Shown here piece after piece: positions 44,761 through 54,440 of a stretch of 64,000 nt of DNA. Source of the DNA: Pseudokineococcus marinus (GTDB lineage Bacteria > Actinomycetota > Actinomycetes > Actinomycetales > Quadrisphaeraceae); NCBI RefSeq assembly GCF_037482405.1, contig NZ_JBBHZZ010000008.1, positions 1 through 64,000 on the forward strand, read 5' to 3'. The position numbers were made by a program, and so were the translations under genes. The notes beneath the pieces were generated by a model. It searched no databases, was not told where the DNA came from, and saw nothing but the letters and a program-made list of their open reading frames with translations. Numbering within the stretch: the first letter of the stretch is position 1; the number at the start of each line of letters is the position of its first letter.

Positions 44761-47127
44761 TCAGGGGACGGCGTCCGGGAGCGGCGCGGACGGCAGCGCC
44801 TGGAGCGGGACGGCGGGGGCCGGCACGGGGGCGCGCCCGCCCGTCGACCGGGTCGGCCGCGCCCCCGGCACCGGAGGCACCACGGGCAGGAGCCCCGCCA
44901 TGTGCTCGGCCGCCAGCGCCGGGGAGAACAGGTGCCCCTGGCCGTAGCGGATGCCCAGGTCCACGAGCGCGCTGCGCTGCTCGGTCGTCTCGACGCCCTC
45001 GGCCAGGACGTCGAGGCGCAGCGCCCGCGCCATCGCCGCGATGCCGGCGAGGAGGTCGAGGTCCTCCTCGAGCGACGTCACGAGCGAGCGGTCGAGCTTG
45101 AGCAGGGACACGGGGAAGCGCTGCAGGTACCCCAGCGAGGTGTAGCCGGCCCCGAAGTCGTCGAGGCTGATGCGCACGCCCGCGTCCTGCAGCGCCCGCA
45201 GCTCGCGCACCACGGCCGCGGAGGCGGGCACCTGCTCGTGCTCGGTGATCTCCAGCCGCAGCAGGGACGCCGGCACCCCGTGCCGCCGCAGCTGCCGCTC
45301 GACCCGTGAGGCCAGGCGCCCCTCGACGAGGCTCGCCGGGGTGACGTTGACGCTGACCGGGACGGCGTCGAGCCCCCGGCCGCGCCAGTCGGCGAGCTGG
45401 CCCAGGGCGAGGTCGAGGACGTGGGCGTCGACGTCGACGTCGCGGCCCCCCTCGTGGGCGACGGGCAGGAAGTCGGCGGGCGGCAGCAGGCCCAGCAGCG
45501 GGTGGTGCCAGCGCACGAGCGCCTCGGAGCCGACGACCTCCCCGGTCTCGAGGAGCACCAGCGGCTGGTGGTGGACGACGAGCGACCCCACCCGGGCGGC
45601 CGGCGCGCCCTCGAGGACGAGCCGCAGGTCCTCCGCGAGGCGCTGGCGGCGCTGCACCTGCGTGCGCATGCGCGGCCGGTACGTCGTCACCCCGGCCTTG
45701 CCCGCCGCCTTCGTCTCGTAGAGCGCGATGTCGGCGCGCGTCAGCGCCTGCGGCAGCGAGGAGGGGGCGCGCACGTGGACGACGCCGACGCTCCCGCTGC
45801 CCCGCAGGTCGTGGCCGGCGACGGTGCGCGGGCGCTGCAGGGCCTCGACGAGGCGCCCGGGGGTCCCGTCGTGGAGCCGGCGGCGCTCGGCGTCGACGGC
45901 CCCGGACGCGGACGCGCCCGGCTCCAGCGGCTCCGGGGTGGCCGGCAGGAGGACGACGAACTCGTCGCCGCCCTGGCGCGCGACGACGGCGTCCGGGCCG
46001 GCCGCGCGGACGAGCGCCGCGGCGACGTCGCGCAGGAGCTCGTCCCCCACCTCGTGGCCGTGGGTGTCGTTGACGGCCTTGAAGTCGTCGAGGTCGACGA
46101 GGCACAGCAGGAGGCCGTCGGGTCCGCGGACCATGCGGCGGAAGGCGGCGTCGAGGCCGCGGCGGTTGCGCAGCCCCGTGAGGGCGTCGTGGTCGGCGGC
46201 GCGCTCGCTGGCCCGCAGGGCCACGACGCCGCGGAGCATGCCGAGGGCGGCCAGCAGGGCCCCGCCCCCGACCACCGCGCCGGCCGGGAGGGCGGCGCTG
46301 CCGGAGGTGCGGTCGAGCGCCCACAGCGCCGGGGCCACGACGACGAGGGGCACGAGGCCGAGGAGGCGCCCGGAGGCCGGTCGGCACGCGCGTGCGCCGG
46401 GTTCGAGCGCCCCGTCCATGGAAGGCAGGAGGGCGGCGCCGCCGAGCACGACGAGGCAGACGGCGCCGAGCACCTGCAGCAAGCCGCTCGGCGCGGCGGC
46501 GGCGGGGTGCACGGCCGCGCCGAGGTGGTACCCGACGCCCGTCAGGGCGCCGACGACGAGGAGGCGCGCCGAGGCGCCGAGCTCGGACCGCGAGAGGGCG
46601 AAGCGCAGGACCAGGGCGAGCAGGACGACGTCGAGGGCGGCCCCCGTGGCTCCCGAGCCGCTGGCCCCGTCCCGCAGGAGGCGCGCGACGAGGTCGGCCA
46701 CCGCGAGCGCCACCACCGCGGCGAGCAGCAGGTGCTCGAGCAGGACGCCCGGGTCGCCCTCGCGGCGGCGCCGGCGCCGGCGCGGGAGGCCCCCGGCGAC
46801 GAGGCGGACGACGACGCCCGCACCCACCACCTGGCCCACCACCACGGCGTCCTGCGGGAGGTCCCCGCCGGGATCGACCAGCGCGGCCGTGTGGCCGACG
46901 GCCCAGCACGTGAGCATGAGGCCGGTGGCGGCCCACGCACGGCGGTGCGGCGGCCGGTGGACAGCCACCCCGGCGAGCACGGCGGCCACCGCGGCCCAGG
47001 CCGCGGCGGCCAGGAGCCCGGGACGCACGCCGGGCGCCGCGACGCCGGCGACCGCGGCACCGGCCGCCACGACGAGGACGGCCGCGAGGGCCGCGCGCTC
47101 GGCGCGCGCCGACGACGGTGCGGGCAC
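44761..47127 (-). CDS. Membrane-bound diguanylate cyclase/phosphodiesterase (GGDEF-EAL)
   Basis: 788 residues. About eight membrane segments in the first 300, then GGDEF (DHDALTGLRNRRGLD, LVDLDDFKAVNDTHGH, RQGGDEFVVL) and EAL (SEALVRWHH, VNVTP, LEITEHE, DDFGAGYTSLGYL, KLDRS, AEGVET). All catalytic residues of both domains look intact; the RxxD inhibitory site before GGDEF is absent. The protein could make or degrade c-di-GMP, which would fit a motile organism. GTG 47127 has GGGGAGG 7 nt upstream. Confidence 0.94.
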   Translation of the reverse strand: MPAPSSARAERAALAAVLVVAAGAAVAGVAAPGVRPGLLAAAAWAAVAAVLAGVAVHRPPHRRAWAATGLMLTCWAVGHTAALVDPGGDLPQDAVVVGQVVGAGVVVRLVAGGLPRRRRRRREGDPGVLLEHLLLAAVVALAVADLVARLLRDGASGSGATGAALDVVLLALVLRFALSRSELGASARLLVVGALTGVGYHLGAAVHPAAAAPSGLLQVLGAVCLVVLGGAALLPSMDGALEPGARACRPASGRLLGLVPLVVVAPALWALDRTSGSAALPAGAVVGGGALLAALGMLRGVVALRASERAADHDALTGLRNRRGLDAAFRRMVRGPDGLLLCLVDLDDFKAVNDTHGHEVGDELLRDVAAALVRAAGPDAVVARQGGDEFVVLLPATPEPLEPGASASGAVDAERRRLHDGTPGRLVEALQRPRTVAGHDLRGSGSVGVVHVRAPSSLPQALTRADIALYETKAAGKAGVTTYRPRMRTQVQRRQRLAEDLRLVLEGAPAARVGSLVVHHQPLVLLETGEVVGSEALVRWHHPLLGLLPPADFLPVAHEGGRDVDVDAHVLDLALGQLADWRGRGLDAVPVSVNVTPASLVEGRLASRVERQLRRHGVPASLLRLEITEHEQVPASAAVVRELRALQDAGVRISLDDFGAGYTSLGYLQRFPVSLLKLDRSLVTSLEEDLDLLAGIAAMARALRLDVLAEGVETTEQRSALVDLGIRYGQGHLFSPALAAEHMAGLLPVVPPVPGARPTRSTGGRAPVPAPAVPLQALPSAPLPDAVP

Positions 47128-47316
47128 CGGCCACCTCCCCCGCCGCCCGGCCGGGCGCCGGGCTCACGCCTCCTCCCGTCGGCGGGCGCGACGACGCTCC
47201 TGAGGTGCGGCGCCGTCCGAGGGCGCAGCACCGCCCGTCCGGCCCCTCCACCCCTCCGGATCCCCCTCACCGGCCCTCCCCGCTCCCTCCCCTCGGGCGC
47301 CGCTAGCCTCGCCGCC

Positions 47317-48105
47317 GTGCAGCTGGAGGGGACGACGGCCCTGGTCACCGGCGCGGGCAGCGGCCTCGGGGCGGCAGCGGCGCTCGAGCTCGCGCGGGCG
47401 GGCACCCGCGTCGTGCTCCTCGACCGCGACGCCGACGCCGCGGCCAGCACGGCCGGCGCGCTCCCGGCGCCCGCCGCGGGTGCGCACGTCGCGCTGGGCG
47501 GCGACGTCACCTCCGAGGCGGACGTCGGAGCCGCCGTCGAGGCCGCCGGCGCCGTCCCGGGCGCGGCGCTGCGGGCCGTCGTGCACTGCGCCGGGGTCGG
47601 CACCCCCGGCAAGGTCCTCGGCCGCCGCGGGCCCCTGCCGCTCGAGGCCTTCGAGCAGGTCGTCCGGGTCAACCTCGTGGGGACCTTCAACGTGCTGCGG
47701 CTGGCCTCCGCCGCCATGGCCGCCTCCGAGCCCGCCGGCCCGGACGGCGAGGAGCGCGGCGTCGTCGTGCTGACGGCGTCGGTGGCCGCCTTCGACGGCC
47801 AGGTCGGGCAGCCCGCCTACGCCGCCTCGAAGGCCGGCGTGGCGGGCCTCGTCCTCCCGGCCGCCCGCGAGCTGGCCGCGCACCGCGTCCGCGTCCTCGC
47901 CATCGCGCCCGGCGTCTTCCGCACGCCCATGGTGGCGGGGCTGCCCGACGACGCCGTCGCCGGCCTCGAGGCCGGTGTCCCGCACCCCGGCCGCCTCGGG
48001 CGGCCCGAGGAGTTCGCCGCCCTGGCGCGCCACGCCGTCGAGAACGCGTACCTCAACGGCGAGGTCGTGCGCCTCGACGGCGCCCTGCGGATGCCGCCGG
48101 CGTAG
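47317..48105 (+). CDS. SDR oxidoreductase, 3-hydroxyacyl-CoA dehydrogenase type-2-like
   Basis: 262 residues. NAD site TGAGSGLG with LLDRDADAA after beta-2 (NAD preference), NxxG-like HCAGVG, catalytic Ser in LTASVAAFDG and YAASK. The end IAPGVFRTPMVAGLPDDAV and GEVVRLDGALRMPPA is typical of HSD17B10-like enzymes that oxidise 3-hydroxyacyl-CoA. GTG 47317 lies 7 nt after TAGCCT (47304-47309), suggesting a leaderless message. Confidence 0.92.
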   Translation: MQLEGTTALVTGAGSGLGAAAALELARAGTRVVLLDRDADAAASTAGALPAPAAGAHVALGGDVTSEADVGAAVEAAGAVPGAALRAVVHCAGVGTPGKVLGRRGPLPLEAFEQVVRVNLVGTFNVLRLASAAMAASEPAGPDGEERGVVVLTASVAAFDGQVGQPAYAASKAGVAGLVLPAARELAAHRVRVLAIAPGVFRTPMVAGLPDDAVAGLEAGVPHPGRLGRPEEFAALARHAVENAYLNGEVVRLDGALRMPPA

Positions 48106-48236
48106 CGCGGGCGACCGGACGGGGGAACCGCGGTCACGAGACGGCCACGCCCCGGCGGAACGGCTGCGCGACGTCCTCGCGGTGCGCTCTCCTCGCCTCC
48201 TCGCCGTCGCCGACGGCCCCGCCACGAGGAGGCGCG

Positions 48237-48944
48237 GTGACCCCGCCCCCGCACCCCGACGACCCACCCCAGCCCGCCCCCGACGGGTGGACCGCCGTCT
48301 GGGCGCGTCCCGGCCCCGCGTCAGCCGACCCCTCGCCGGACCGGACCCCCACGCCCGCGCGCTCGGGGTGGGCGGCGCCCGGGGGCGTCGCCCCGGCCCC
48401 CCGGCCCCCGCGCCCGGCGTGGCACTGGGTCGTCGGCGCCGCGGCCCTCCTCGTCGCCCTCGTGGGCGGGTCCGTGCTCGCGGTCACGGGCGCCCGCGCG
48501 GCGTGGGACGCCCTCGGCGACGGCTCCTTCCTCGGCCTCGAGGAGGGGGAGCGGTACGGCGACAACCCGGTGCTCGACGCGCTGTGGGACGACTGCGAGG
48601 CCGGGGACGGCCTCGCCTGCGACGACCTCTTCGACTCCTCCGGCTTCGGCACCGCCTACGAGACCTTCGGGCTCACCTGCGGCGAGCGCTTCACCGAGGC
48701 GTCCGCCCCCGAGTGGTGCCAGGACGAGCTCGACGGGACCCCGGTGCGCGAGGACGTGCGGCCGGCCGACGACGCCGTCCTCGACCGCCTCCGCGACGGC
48801 TGCGCGGCGGGCGACGGCGTGGACTGCGACGAGCTCTACGCCCTCGCCGAGGAGGGCTCGGACGACGAGCGGTTCGGCGTCACCTGCGGCGAGCGCTACT
48901 CGCAGCTCCGCGCCCCGGACTTCTGCGCCGAGGCGCTGGGGTAG
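48237..48944 (+). CDS. Single-pass membrane protein with two cysteine-rich modules
   Basis: 235 residues: proline-rich cytoplasmic part, membrane segment near 65-85, then two copies of an extracellular module. Copy 1: LWDDCEAGDGLACDDLF, TCGERF, WCQDEL; copy 2: LRDGCAAGDGVDCDELY, TCGERY, FCAEAL. Each copy has four cysteines, so two disulfides per module are likely. Similar modules occur at the ends of actinobacterial membrane proteins and kinases; function unknown. GTG 48237 is preceded by GAGGAGG. Confidence 0.75.
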   Translation: MTPPPHPDDPPQPAPDGWTAVWARPGPASADPSPDRTPTPARSGWAAPGGVAPAPRPPRPAWHWVVGAAALLVALVGGSVLAVTGARAAWDALGDGSFLGLEEGERYGDNPVLDALWDDCEAGDGLACDDLFDSSGFGTAYETFGLTCGERFTEASAPEWCQDELDGTPVREDVRPADDAVLDRLRDGCAAGDGVDCDELYALAEEGSDDERFGVTCGERYSQLRAPDFCAEALG

Positions 48945-49000
48945 GGGCGTCGGCTCCGACGGGAGCCTGGGGCCGCCCCGGCGGGCGGCCCCTCCCCTGC

Positions 49001-50023
49001 TCAGTCGAGCGTGCGCGTGCGCTGCGCGACCCCGGCGGGGCCGTAGGGGTAGTCGGCCACGACGGGGGCGCTGGCCTCGTCGAGCTTCGCCGTCTCGACG
49101 TCGGTGAGGTGCAGGCCGACGGCGCCGAGGTTGCCCTCGAGCTGCTCGGGGGTGCGGACGCCGAGGATCACCGAGGAGACGCCCGGGCGGTCGTGCAGCC
49201 ACGCCAGGGCCACCTGCGCCATCGTCGCGCCGCGCCCCTCGGCGACCTGCTGCAGGGCCTCGAGGACGTCCCACGTCTGCTGGCTGCCGCTGCGCTTGTC
49301 GTAGGCCTCCATGCCGCGCTGCGGGTCCTCGCCCAGGCGCGTGGCTCCCTCGGGCCGGGCGTCGCGGCGGTACTTGCCGCTCAGCCAGCCCCCGGCGAGC
49401 GGGCTCCAGGGCAGCAGGCCGAGGCCCCCGGCGACCGCGGCGGGCACGATCTCGTGCTCGGTCTCGCGGACGAGCAGGTTGTACTGCGGCTGGTGGCTCA
49501 CGAGCGGGAACCGCCCGGCGGCCAGCGCCGTCATCGTGGCGGTCTGCCAGCCGGTGTAGTTCGACAGGCCCGCGTAGCCGATCTTGCCCTGGTGCACGGC
49601 GTCCTCGAGGAAGCCGGCGGTCTCCTCCATCGGCGTCACGGCCTCGTGGGCGTGCACCTGGTAGAGGTCGACGTGGTCGACGCCGAGGCGCTGCAGCGAG
49701 CGGTCGAGCGAGCGGCGCAGGTTGCGGCGGGACCCCCCGGCGTCGCGCGGCTCGACGCCGCGGCTGGGGAAGCGGCCCTTGGTGGCCAGGACGACGCGGT
49801 CGCGCGTGCTCGAGCCCTGCGCGGCCATCCAGCGGCCGATGATCGACTCGGACAGGCCGCCGGCGTAGACGTCGGCCGTCTCGAGGACGACGCCGCCGGC
49901 GTCGACGTACTGCGACATCATGCGGTGGCTGCTGGCCTCGTCGGCCTCCGCGCCGAACGTCATGGTGCCGAGCGCGTAGGTCGAGACGGCCAGGCCGCTG
50001 CGGCCGAGGGTGCGGTGCTCCAT
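49001..50023 (-). CDS. Aldo/keto reductase, copy 1
   Basis: 340-residue NADPH-dependent (beta/alpha)8 reductase. Catalytic positions: Asp and Tyr in LETADVYAGG, Lys in LATKGRF, His in YQVHAHE (in place of the usual LHxxD). C-terminal cofactor region SSVILGVRTPEQLEGNLGAV. GGAGAG precedes ATG 50023. It is not closely similar to the next reductase and ends in a different tail, so the pair is not a recent duplication. Confidence 0.9.
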   Translation of the reverse strand: MEHRTLGRSGLAVSTYALGTMTFGAEADEASSHRMMSQYVDAGGVVLETADVYAGGLSESIIGRWMAAQGSSTRDRVVLATKGRFPSRGVEPRDAGGSRRNLRRSLDRSLQRLGVDHVDLYQVHAHEAVTPMEETAGFLEDAVHQGKIGYAGLSNYTGWQTATMTALAAGRFPLVSHQPQYNLLVRETEHEIVPAAVAGGLGLLPWSPLAGGWLSGKYRRDARPEGATRLGEDPQRGMEAYDKRSGSQQTWDVLEALQQVAEGRGATMAQVALAWLHDRPGVSSVILGVRTPEQLEGNLGAVGLHLTDVETAKLDEASAPVVADYPYGPAGVAQRTRTLD

Positions 50024-50110
50024 CGCGGTGCTCTCCTCCGGTGGGGTGTCCGCCCACCCTGCCCGCCGGTGACGTCCCGGGCGAGGTGGGACGGACCGCC
50101 CTCCCCCGGC

Positions 50111-51082
50111 TCAGGCGAAGCCGGCGTTCTCCCGCGGCGCGTAGTGCTCCTCGAGCCGCGCGGCCTCGTCGTCGGACAGCTCCAGCTCGACGGCGGCGAC
50201 GGCGTCGTCGAGGTGGTGGGGCTTCGTCGTCCCGACGATGGGCGCGGACACCGCCGGGCGGCGCATGACCCAGGCCAGCGCCACCTGGGCCGGCGTCACG
50301 CCGCGCTCGCGGGCGACCTGCGCGACGGCGTCGACGATGCGCGCGTCGTCGTCGCGGTAGAGGCCCTTGCCGAACTCGTCGGTGTCGCTGCGCGCGGTCT
50401 CGGAGTCCCACGGCCGCGTCAGGCGGCCCCGGGCCAGCGGGCTCCAGGGAGTCGCGCCGACGCCGGTGGCCTCGCAGTACGGCAGCATCTCGCGCTCCTC
50501 CTCGCGCATGAGGAGGTTGTAGTGGTCCTGCATGGAGACGAAGGGCGTCCACCCGTGGCGCTCGGCGACGTGCTGCATCTGCTGGAACTGCCAGGCCCAC
50601 ATCGACGAGGCCCCGAGGTAGCGGGCCTTCCCCGCACGCACGACGTCGTGGAGGGCCTCCATCGTCTCCTCGACCGGCGTCATCGGGTCGAAGCGGTGGA
50701 TCTGGTAGAGGTCGACGTGGTCGACACCGAGGCGCCGCAGGCTGTTGTCGACCTCCGTGAGGATCGCCCGGCGCGAGAGCCCGGCGCCGTTCGGGCCGGG
50801 GCGCATGCGGCCGTGGACCTTCGTCGCGATGACGACGTCGTCGCGGGAGGCCATGTCGCGCAGCGCGCGCCCGACGATCTCCTCGCTCGTGCCGTCGGAG
50901 TAGACGTTCGCCGTGTCGAAGAAGGTGACCCCCGCCTCGAGCGCGCGGCGGATGGACTCCCGGCTCTCCTCCTCCGGCATCGACCAGGGGTGCCCGCCCC
51001 GCTCGGGGACGCCGTAGCTCATGCACCCCAGCGCGATCCGCGAGATCTCCAGCCCGGTGCTGCCCAGCCTCGTGTACTGCAC
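50111..51082 (-). CDS. Aldo/keto reductase, copy 2
   Basis: 323 residues. FFDTANVYSDGTSEE gives the Asp/Tyr pair, IATKVHGRM the Lys, YQIHRFDP the His; SAPIVGTTKPHHLDDAV binds the cofactor phosphate. The VYSDGTSEEIVGRAL and KARYLGASSMWAWQF wording is typical of the AKR11/12-like bacterial group. GTG 51082 has AGGAGG 6 nt upstream; the frame extends 30 codons further but without family similarity. Confidence 0.9.
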   Translation of the reverse strand: MQYTRLGSTGLEISRIALGCMSYGVPERGGHPWSMPEEESRESIRRALEAGVTFFDTANVYSDGTSEEIVGRALRDMASRDDVVIATKVHGRMRPGPNGAGLSRRAILTEVDNSLRRLGVDHVDLYQIHRFDPMTPVEETMEALHDVVRAGKARYLGASSMWAWQFQQMQHVAERHGWTPFVSMQDHYNLLMREEEREMLPYCEATGVGATPWSPLARGRLTRPWDSETARSDTDEFGKGLYRDDDARIVDAVAQVARERGVTPAQVALAWVMRRPAVSAPIVGTTKPHHLDDAVAAVELELSDDEAARLEEHYAPRENAGFA

Positions 51083-51153
51083 GTCGACCTCCTGCTCCGC
51101 GTCCCGGGCGGGTCCCGCGGCGCGGTGACCACGCGACCACGTCCACGTCTCCG

Positions 51154-51207
51154 CCGCACCCCCGGGCCGCACCCCCGGGCGGCACCCCCCCGGGCCGCAC
51201 CTCGGGC
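51154..51207. repeat. 13-15-bp tandem repeat between aldo/keto reductase and MFS genes
   Basis: Four imperfect copies of CCGCACCCCCGGG in the 159-bp gap upstream of aldo/keto reductase copy 2. Confidence 0.7.
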
Positions 51208-51241
51208 CGGCTCGCTCGGCCTCCCCACCTGCCGGCCTCCG

Positions 51242-52462
51242 TCAGGCCGTCGCCCGGCGCGACGCGAGGAGCGCGAGGGACAGCCCCAGCGTCATCAGCG
51301 CCGCCATCGGCACCACCGAGCCGGTGCCGACGGCGCCGGTCAGGGGGATGACGAGCGCGCCGCAGGTGAAGGCGAGCCCACCGCACAGCGCCGACGCCGT
51401 GCCGCGCGCGCGGTCCCCGGCGGCCTGCGCGAGGGCGAAGCCGGCCGGCAGCACGAGCCCCATGCCCGCGGTGAGGCCGGAGAGGAGCACCCAGACGAGC
51501 GGGAACGGCGGAGGCCCGCCGCCCACGGCCGGCGCCAGCAGGGCGGCGACGAGCAGGAGGGCCGACGACCCGGCGGCCACCGCGAGACCGGTGCGGCGCA
51601 GCGCCGTCGCGGGCCAGCGGTGGACGAGCCGGGCGAAGGCGAAGCTCGTCGCCGCCATGGCCGCCCCGTTCGCCGCGAAGACGAGCCCGTACGTCGCGGC
51701 GCCGACGCCGTAGACGCCCTGGAGGACGAGGCTCGAGCCCCCGATGTAGCTGAAGAAGCCGACGGTGGCGAGGCAGGCGACCACCACGTGCCGGGTGAAG
51801 CGGCGGTCCCGCAGGAGGTCGACGACGCGCGCCGCCGTGGCGGCCGCCGTCGCCCCGCCGCGCTCGTGCACCGGGAGGCTCTCGGGCACGCCCCGCCAGG
51901 CCCCCAGCACCTGCAGCAGCCCGATCCCCGCGAGGACGCCGAAGACCAGGCGCCAGTCCCCCACCTGCAGCACGCCGGCGCCGACGGTCGGCGCGACGAC
52001 GGGGCCGAGCAGCCCGACCGCCGTCAGCAGCCCGAAGCGGGCGGCGGCGTCGGCGCCCCGGTGGGTGTCGCTGACGACGGCGCGGGCGCACACCGCACCC
52101 GCCGACGCCGCGACGCCCTGCACGAGGCGCGCGACGACGAGGACGCCGGCGCCCGGCGCCAGCGCGCACAGCACCGAGGCGACGGCGAAGGCCGCGGGCC
52201 CGAGGAGCAGCAGGGGCCGCCGCCCCACCGCGTCGCTCACCGGCCCCAGCACGAGCGATCCCGCGGCGAAGCCGACGAGGAAGGCGGTGAGCGTGAGCTG
52301 CGCGGCGACGTCCCCCGCCCCGAGGTCGCGGCCGACCGCGGGCAGGGCGGGCAGGTACATGTCCGTCGCCAGCGCCGAGACGCCGCTGAGGAGCACGAGC
52401 ACCCAGAAGGCCGGCGCCCGGGTGGACGTCGTCCCGCGTGCGACCGGTCCTCGTGCTGGCAC
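51242..52462 (-). CDS. Bcr/CflA-family multidrug MFS transporter
   Basis: 406 residues with twelve membrane segments. Motif A after TM2 reads GPVSDAVGRRPLLL; TM1 has SALATDMYLPALPAVG, the Bcr/CflA signature; motif near TM4-5 RAVVSDTHRG. Predicted drug:H+ antiporter; substrates unknown. Start is uncertain: GTG 52462 has only GGTGGGG-like upstream sequence, and the hydrophobic TM1 begins about residue 18. Confidence 0.9.
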   Translation of the reverse strand: MPARGPVARGTTSTRAPAFWVLVLLSGVSALATDMYLPALPAVGRDLGAGDVAAQLTLTAFLVGFAAGSLVLGPVSDAVGRRPLLLLGPAAFAVASVLCALAPGAGVLVVARLVQGVAASAGAVCARAVVSDTHRGADAAARFGLLTAVGLLGPVVAPTVGAGVLQVGDWRLVFGVLAGIGLLQVLGAWRGVPESLPVHERGGATAAATAARVVDLLRDRRFTRHVVVACLATVGFFSYIGGSSLVLQGVYGVGAATYGLVFAANGAAMAATSFAFARLVHRWPATALRRTGLAVAAGSSALLLVAALLAPAVGGGPPPFPLVWVLLSGLTAGMGLVLPAGFALAQAAGDRARGTASALCGGLAFTCGALVIPLTGAVGTGSVVPMAALMTLGLSLALLASRRATA

Positions 52463-52542
52463 GCGCCCACCCCACCACGGCTCGACGGCGCCGCCCGCCG
52501 CGGCCCGCGCGTCGGCCCGGGGCGCGGGCCTACCGTGCGGGC

Positions 52543-53847
52543 ATGGGGGAGCTGCGCGGCGTCCTGGGACTGGCCCTGCTCCTCGGGGTCGCGCTCCTCG
52601 TCTCCCGGCACCGCCGCGGTGTGCGGTGGCGGACCGTGGGCGCGGCCCTCGCGCTGCAGGTCGGCTTCGCCGCGCTGGTGCTGCGCTGGGGCCCTGGCGC
52701 CGCGGCGCTGGAGTGGGTGTCCGGCCGCTTCGAGGCCCTCATCGGGTACGCCGAGGAGGGCACCGCCTTCGTCTTCGGCCCGCTGCTGGACCTGGGCGCC
52801 GACGCGGGCGGCGCGGCGTTCGCGCTCACCGTCCTGCCGGTCATCGTCTTCCTCGGCGCCCTCATCGGCCTGCTGCTGCACCTGCGCGTCATCCAGCACC
52901 TGACCTACTACCTCGGCGGGGCGCTGGCCCGGCTCCTGCGCGTCAGCGACGTCGAGTCGCTCTACGGCGCGACGGTGGTCTTCCTCGGGCAGAGCGAGGC
53001 GCCGCTCATGGTGTCGCCGTACCTGAGGCGCCTGCGCACCGCCCAGGTGTTCACCGTCATGACCGCGGGCTTCGCCGCGGCCGCCGGCTCGACGCTCGTC
53101 GGGTACTCGCTGCTCGGCGCGCCGCTGGAGTACCTCCTCGCGGCGACCGTGATGAACGCCCCCGCCGCCCTGCTCATGGCCAAGCTCGTGTGGCCCGACG
53201 CGACGCCCGAGACCGACGACGAGCGACGGGCGCGCCTGGGGCTGGGCGCCGACGACCCCGTCGAGGACGACCCGGCGGACGAGGTCGCGCACACCGACGT
53301 CCGGCGCTACCGGGACACCGGGTCCGCCAACGCGATCGACGCCGTGGGGCGCGGCGCCCTCGCCGGCGGGCGCATCGCCGTGACGGTCGCGGCGCTGCTC
53401 GTGGCCTTCGTCGCGCTCATCGCCCTCGCCAACGGGGTCCTCGGGACGGTCGGCGGGTGGTTCGGCGCCGACGGCCTCACCTTCCAGGGCCTGCTCGGCA
53501 CGGTGCTGTCCCCCCTGGCCTGGCTGCTGGGGGTCCCGTGGTCCGAGGCCGCGGCGACGGGCTCCTTCATCGGCCAGAAGACGGTGCTCAACGAGTTCGT
53601 CGCCTTCGCCGCGTTCGGCCCGCAGGTCGACCAGCTGTCGCCGACCACCGTCGTCGTCACGACCTTCGCGCTGGCGGGCTTCGCCAACTTCTCCTCGATC
53701 GCCATCCAGATCGGCACCATCTCGAGCCTGCACCCGCCGCTGCGGCCCGTCGTCGCCCGCCTGGGTCTGAGGGCGCTGCTCGCGGGCAGCCTCGCCAACC
53801 TCTCGAACGCCGCGGTGGCCGGCCTCGTCGTGGGCGCCTTCACCTAA
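52543..53847 (+). CDS. Concentrative nucleoside transporter (NupC/CNT)
   Basis: 434 residues with eight or more membrane segments. Family segments: FVFGPLLDLGADAGGAAFAL (the loop before TM4), FLGQSEAPLMVSPYL (nucleoside site, QxEAP), TVMTAGFAAAAGSTLVGY, SFIGQKTVLNEFVAF and FALAGFANFSSIAIQIG. Cation-coupled nucleoside uptake is likely and would supply upp-type salvage. ATG 52543 lies 6 nt after TACCGT (52531-52536), suggesting a leaderless message; the frame is open further up but has no membrane sequence. Confidence 0.93.
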   Translation: MGELRGVLGLALLLGVALLVSRHRRGVRWRTVGAALALQVGFAALVLRWGPGAAALEWVSGRFEALIGYAEEGTAFVFGPLLDLGADAGGAAFALTVLPVIVFLGALIGLLLHLRVIQHLTYYLGGALARLLRVSDVESLYGATVVFLGQSEAPLMVSPYLRRLRTAQVFTVMTAGFAAAAGSTLVGYSLLGAPLEYLLAATVMNAPAALLMAKLVWPDATPETDDERRARLGLGADDPVEDDPADEVAHTDVRRYRDTGSANAIDAVGRGALAGGRIAVTVAALLVAFVALIALANGVLGTVGGWFGADGLTFQGLLGTVLSPLAWLLGVPWSEAAATGSFIGQKTVLNEFVAFAAFGPQVDQLSPTTVVVTTFALAGFANFSSIAIQIGTISSLHPPLRPVVARLGLRALLAGSLANLSNAAVAGLVVGAFT

Positions 53848-53850
53848 GGA

Positions 53851-53889
53851 CGCCCCACCTCGAGGACGTCGTCGCCCACGGGTGGGGCG
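53851..53889. terminator. Weak hairpin between nupC and the STAS gene
   Basis: CGCCCCACC and GGTGGGGCG separated by 21 bases, just after the nupC stop and before the convergent STAS stop. Confidence 0.4.
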
Positions 53890-53893
53890 GGTG

Positions 53894-54280
53894 TCAGGCG
53901 GGCGGGCGCAGCTCGTCGGCCGCGGCGCCGTCGTCGCCCGGGACCGCCCGCATCTCGAAGAGCGCGTCGACGCCGAGCATCTCGAGCAGCTGCTGCACCT
54001 GCGGCGAGGCGCCCAGCAGCGCGGGGCGGTCGGTCGGGGCGTCGCGGCCGCGGGGTGCGGCGACGCGCAGGAGGAGCCCGAGCCCCTGGGTGTCGACGAA
54101 GCTGACGCCGCTCACGTCGATGGAGCGGACCCAGGCGAGGTCGTCGCTCGTGCTGCGGTCGAAGGTCTCGACGGCCGACAGGTCGACGTCGCCCTCGAGG
54201 ACGAGCAGCCGCTCGTCGGGCAGCGCCTGCACCCGGCCGGCCGGTCGCTCGACGTCGTGCCCCCGGGGGGTGCCGTCCAT
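53894..54280 (-). CDS. STAS-domain anti-sigma factor antagonist
   Basis: 128 residues, one STAS domain: LLVLEGDVDLSAVETFDR, then IDVSGVSFVDTQGLGLLLRVA. The phosphorylation position in this motif is usually Ser after D; here it is Thr (VDTQG). Such proteins release a sigma factor from a kinase anti-sigma factor; no partner kinase or sigma gene is adjacent. GAGGAG lies 5 nt before ATG 54280. Confidence 0.85.
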   Translation of the reverse strand: MDGTPRGHDVERPAGRVQALPDERLLVLEGDVDLSAVETFDRSTSDDLAWVRSIDVSGVSFVDTQGLGLLLRVAAPRGRDAPTDRPALLGASPQVQQLLEMLGVDALFEMRAVPGDDGAAADELRPPA

Positions 54281-54440
54281 GCGTCTCCTCGCCCGTCCGC
54301 TGGTGCTCCGTCGCGCTCGCCGGTCTGCTCCACCGAGCCCGCTCGGCCGTCCCGCGCGTCCGCCGGCGGGCACCGGTGCGTACACCGTAACCGCCGGGCG
54401 GACGGGGAGGGCGCGCGGGTCACCCCTCGGTGCGGGCCCG

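Noticed and set aside
42623..47251. Open frame of more than 1500 codons on the minus strand across gnd and the GGDEF-EAL gene
   Set aside because: It is in another frame from two clearly conserved genes, is Arg/Gly/Pro-rich throughout and contains translated minisatellite; a product of low stop-codon frequency at high GC.
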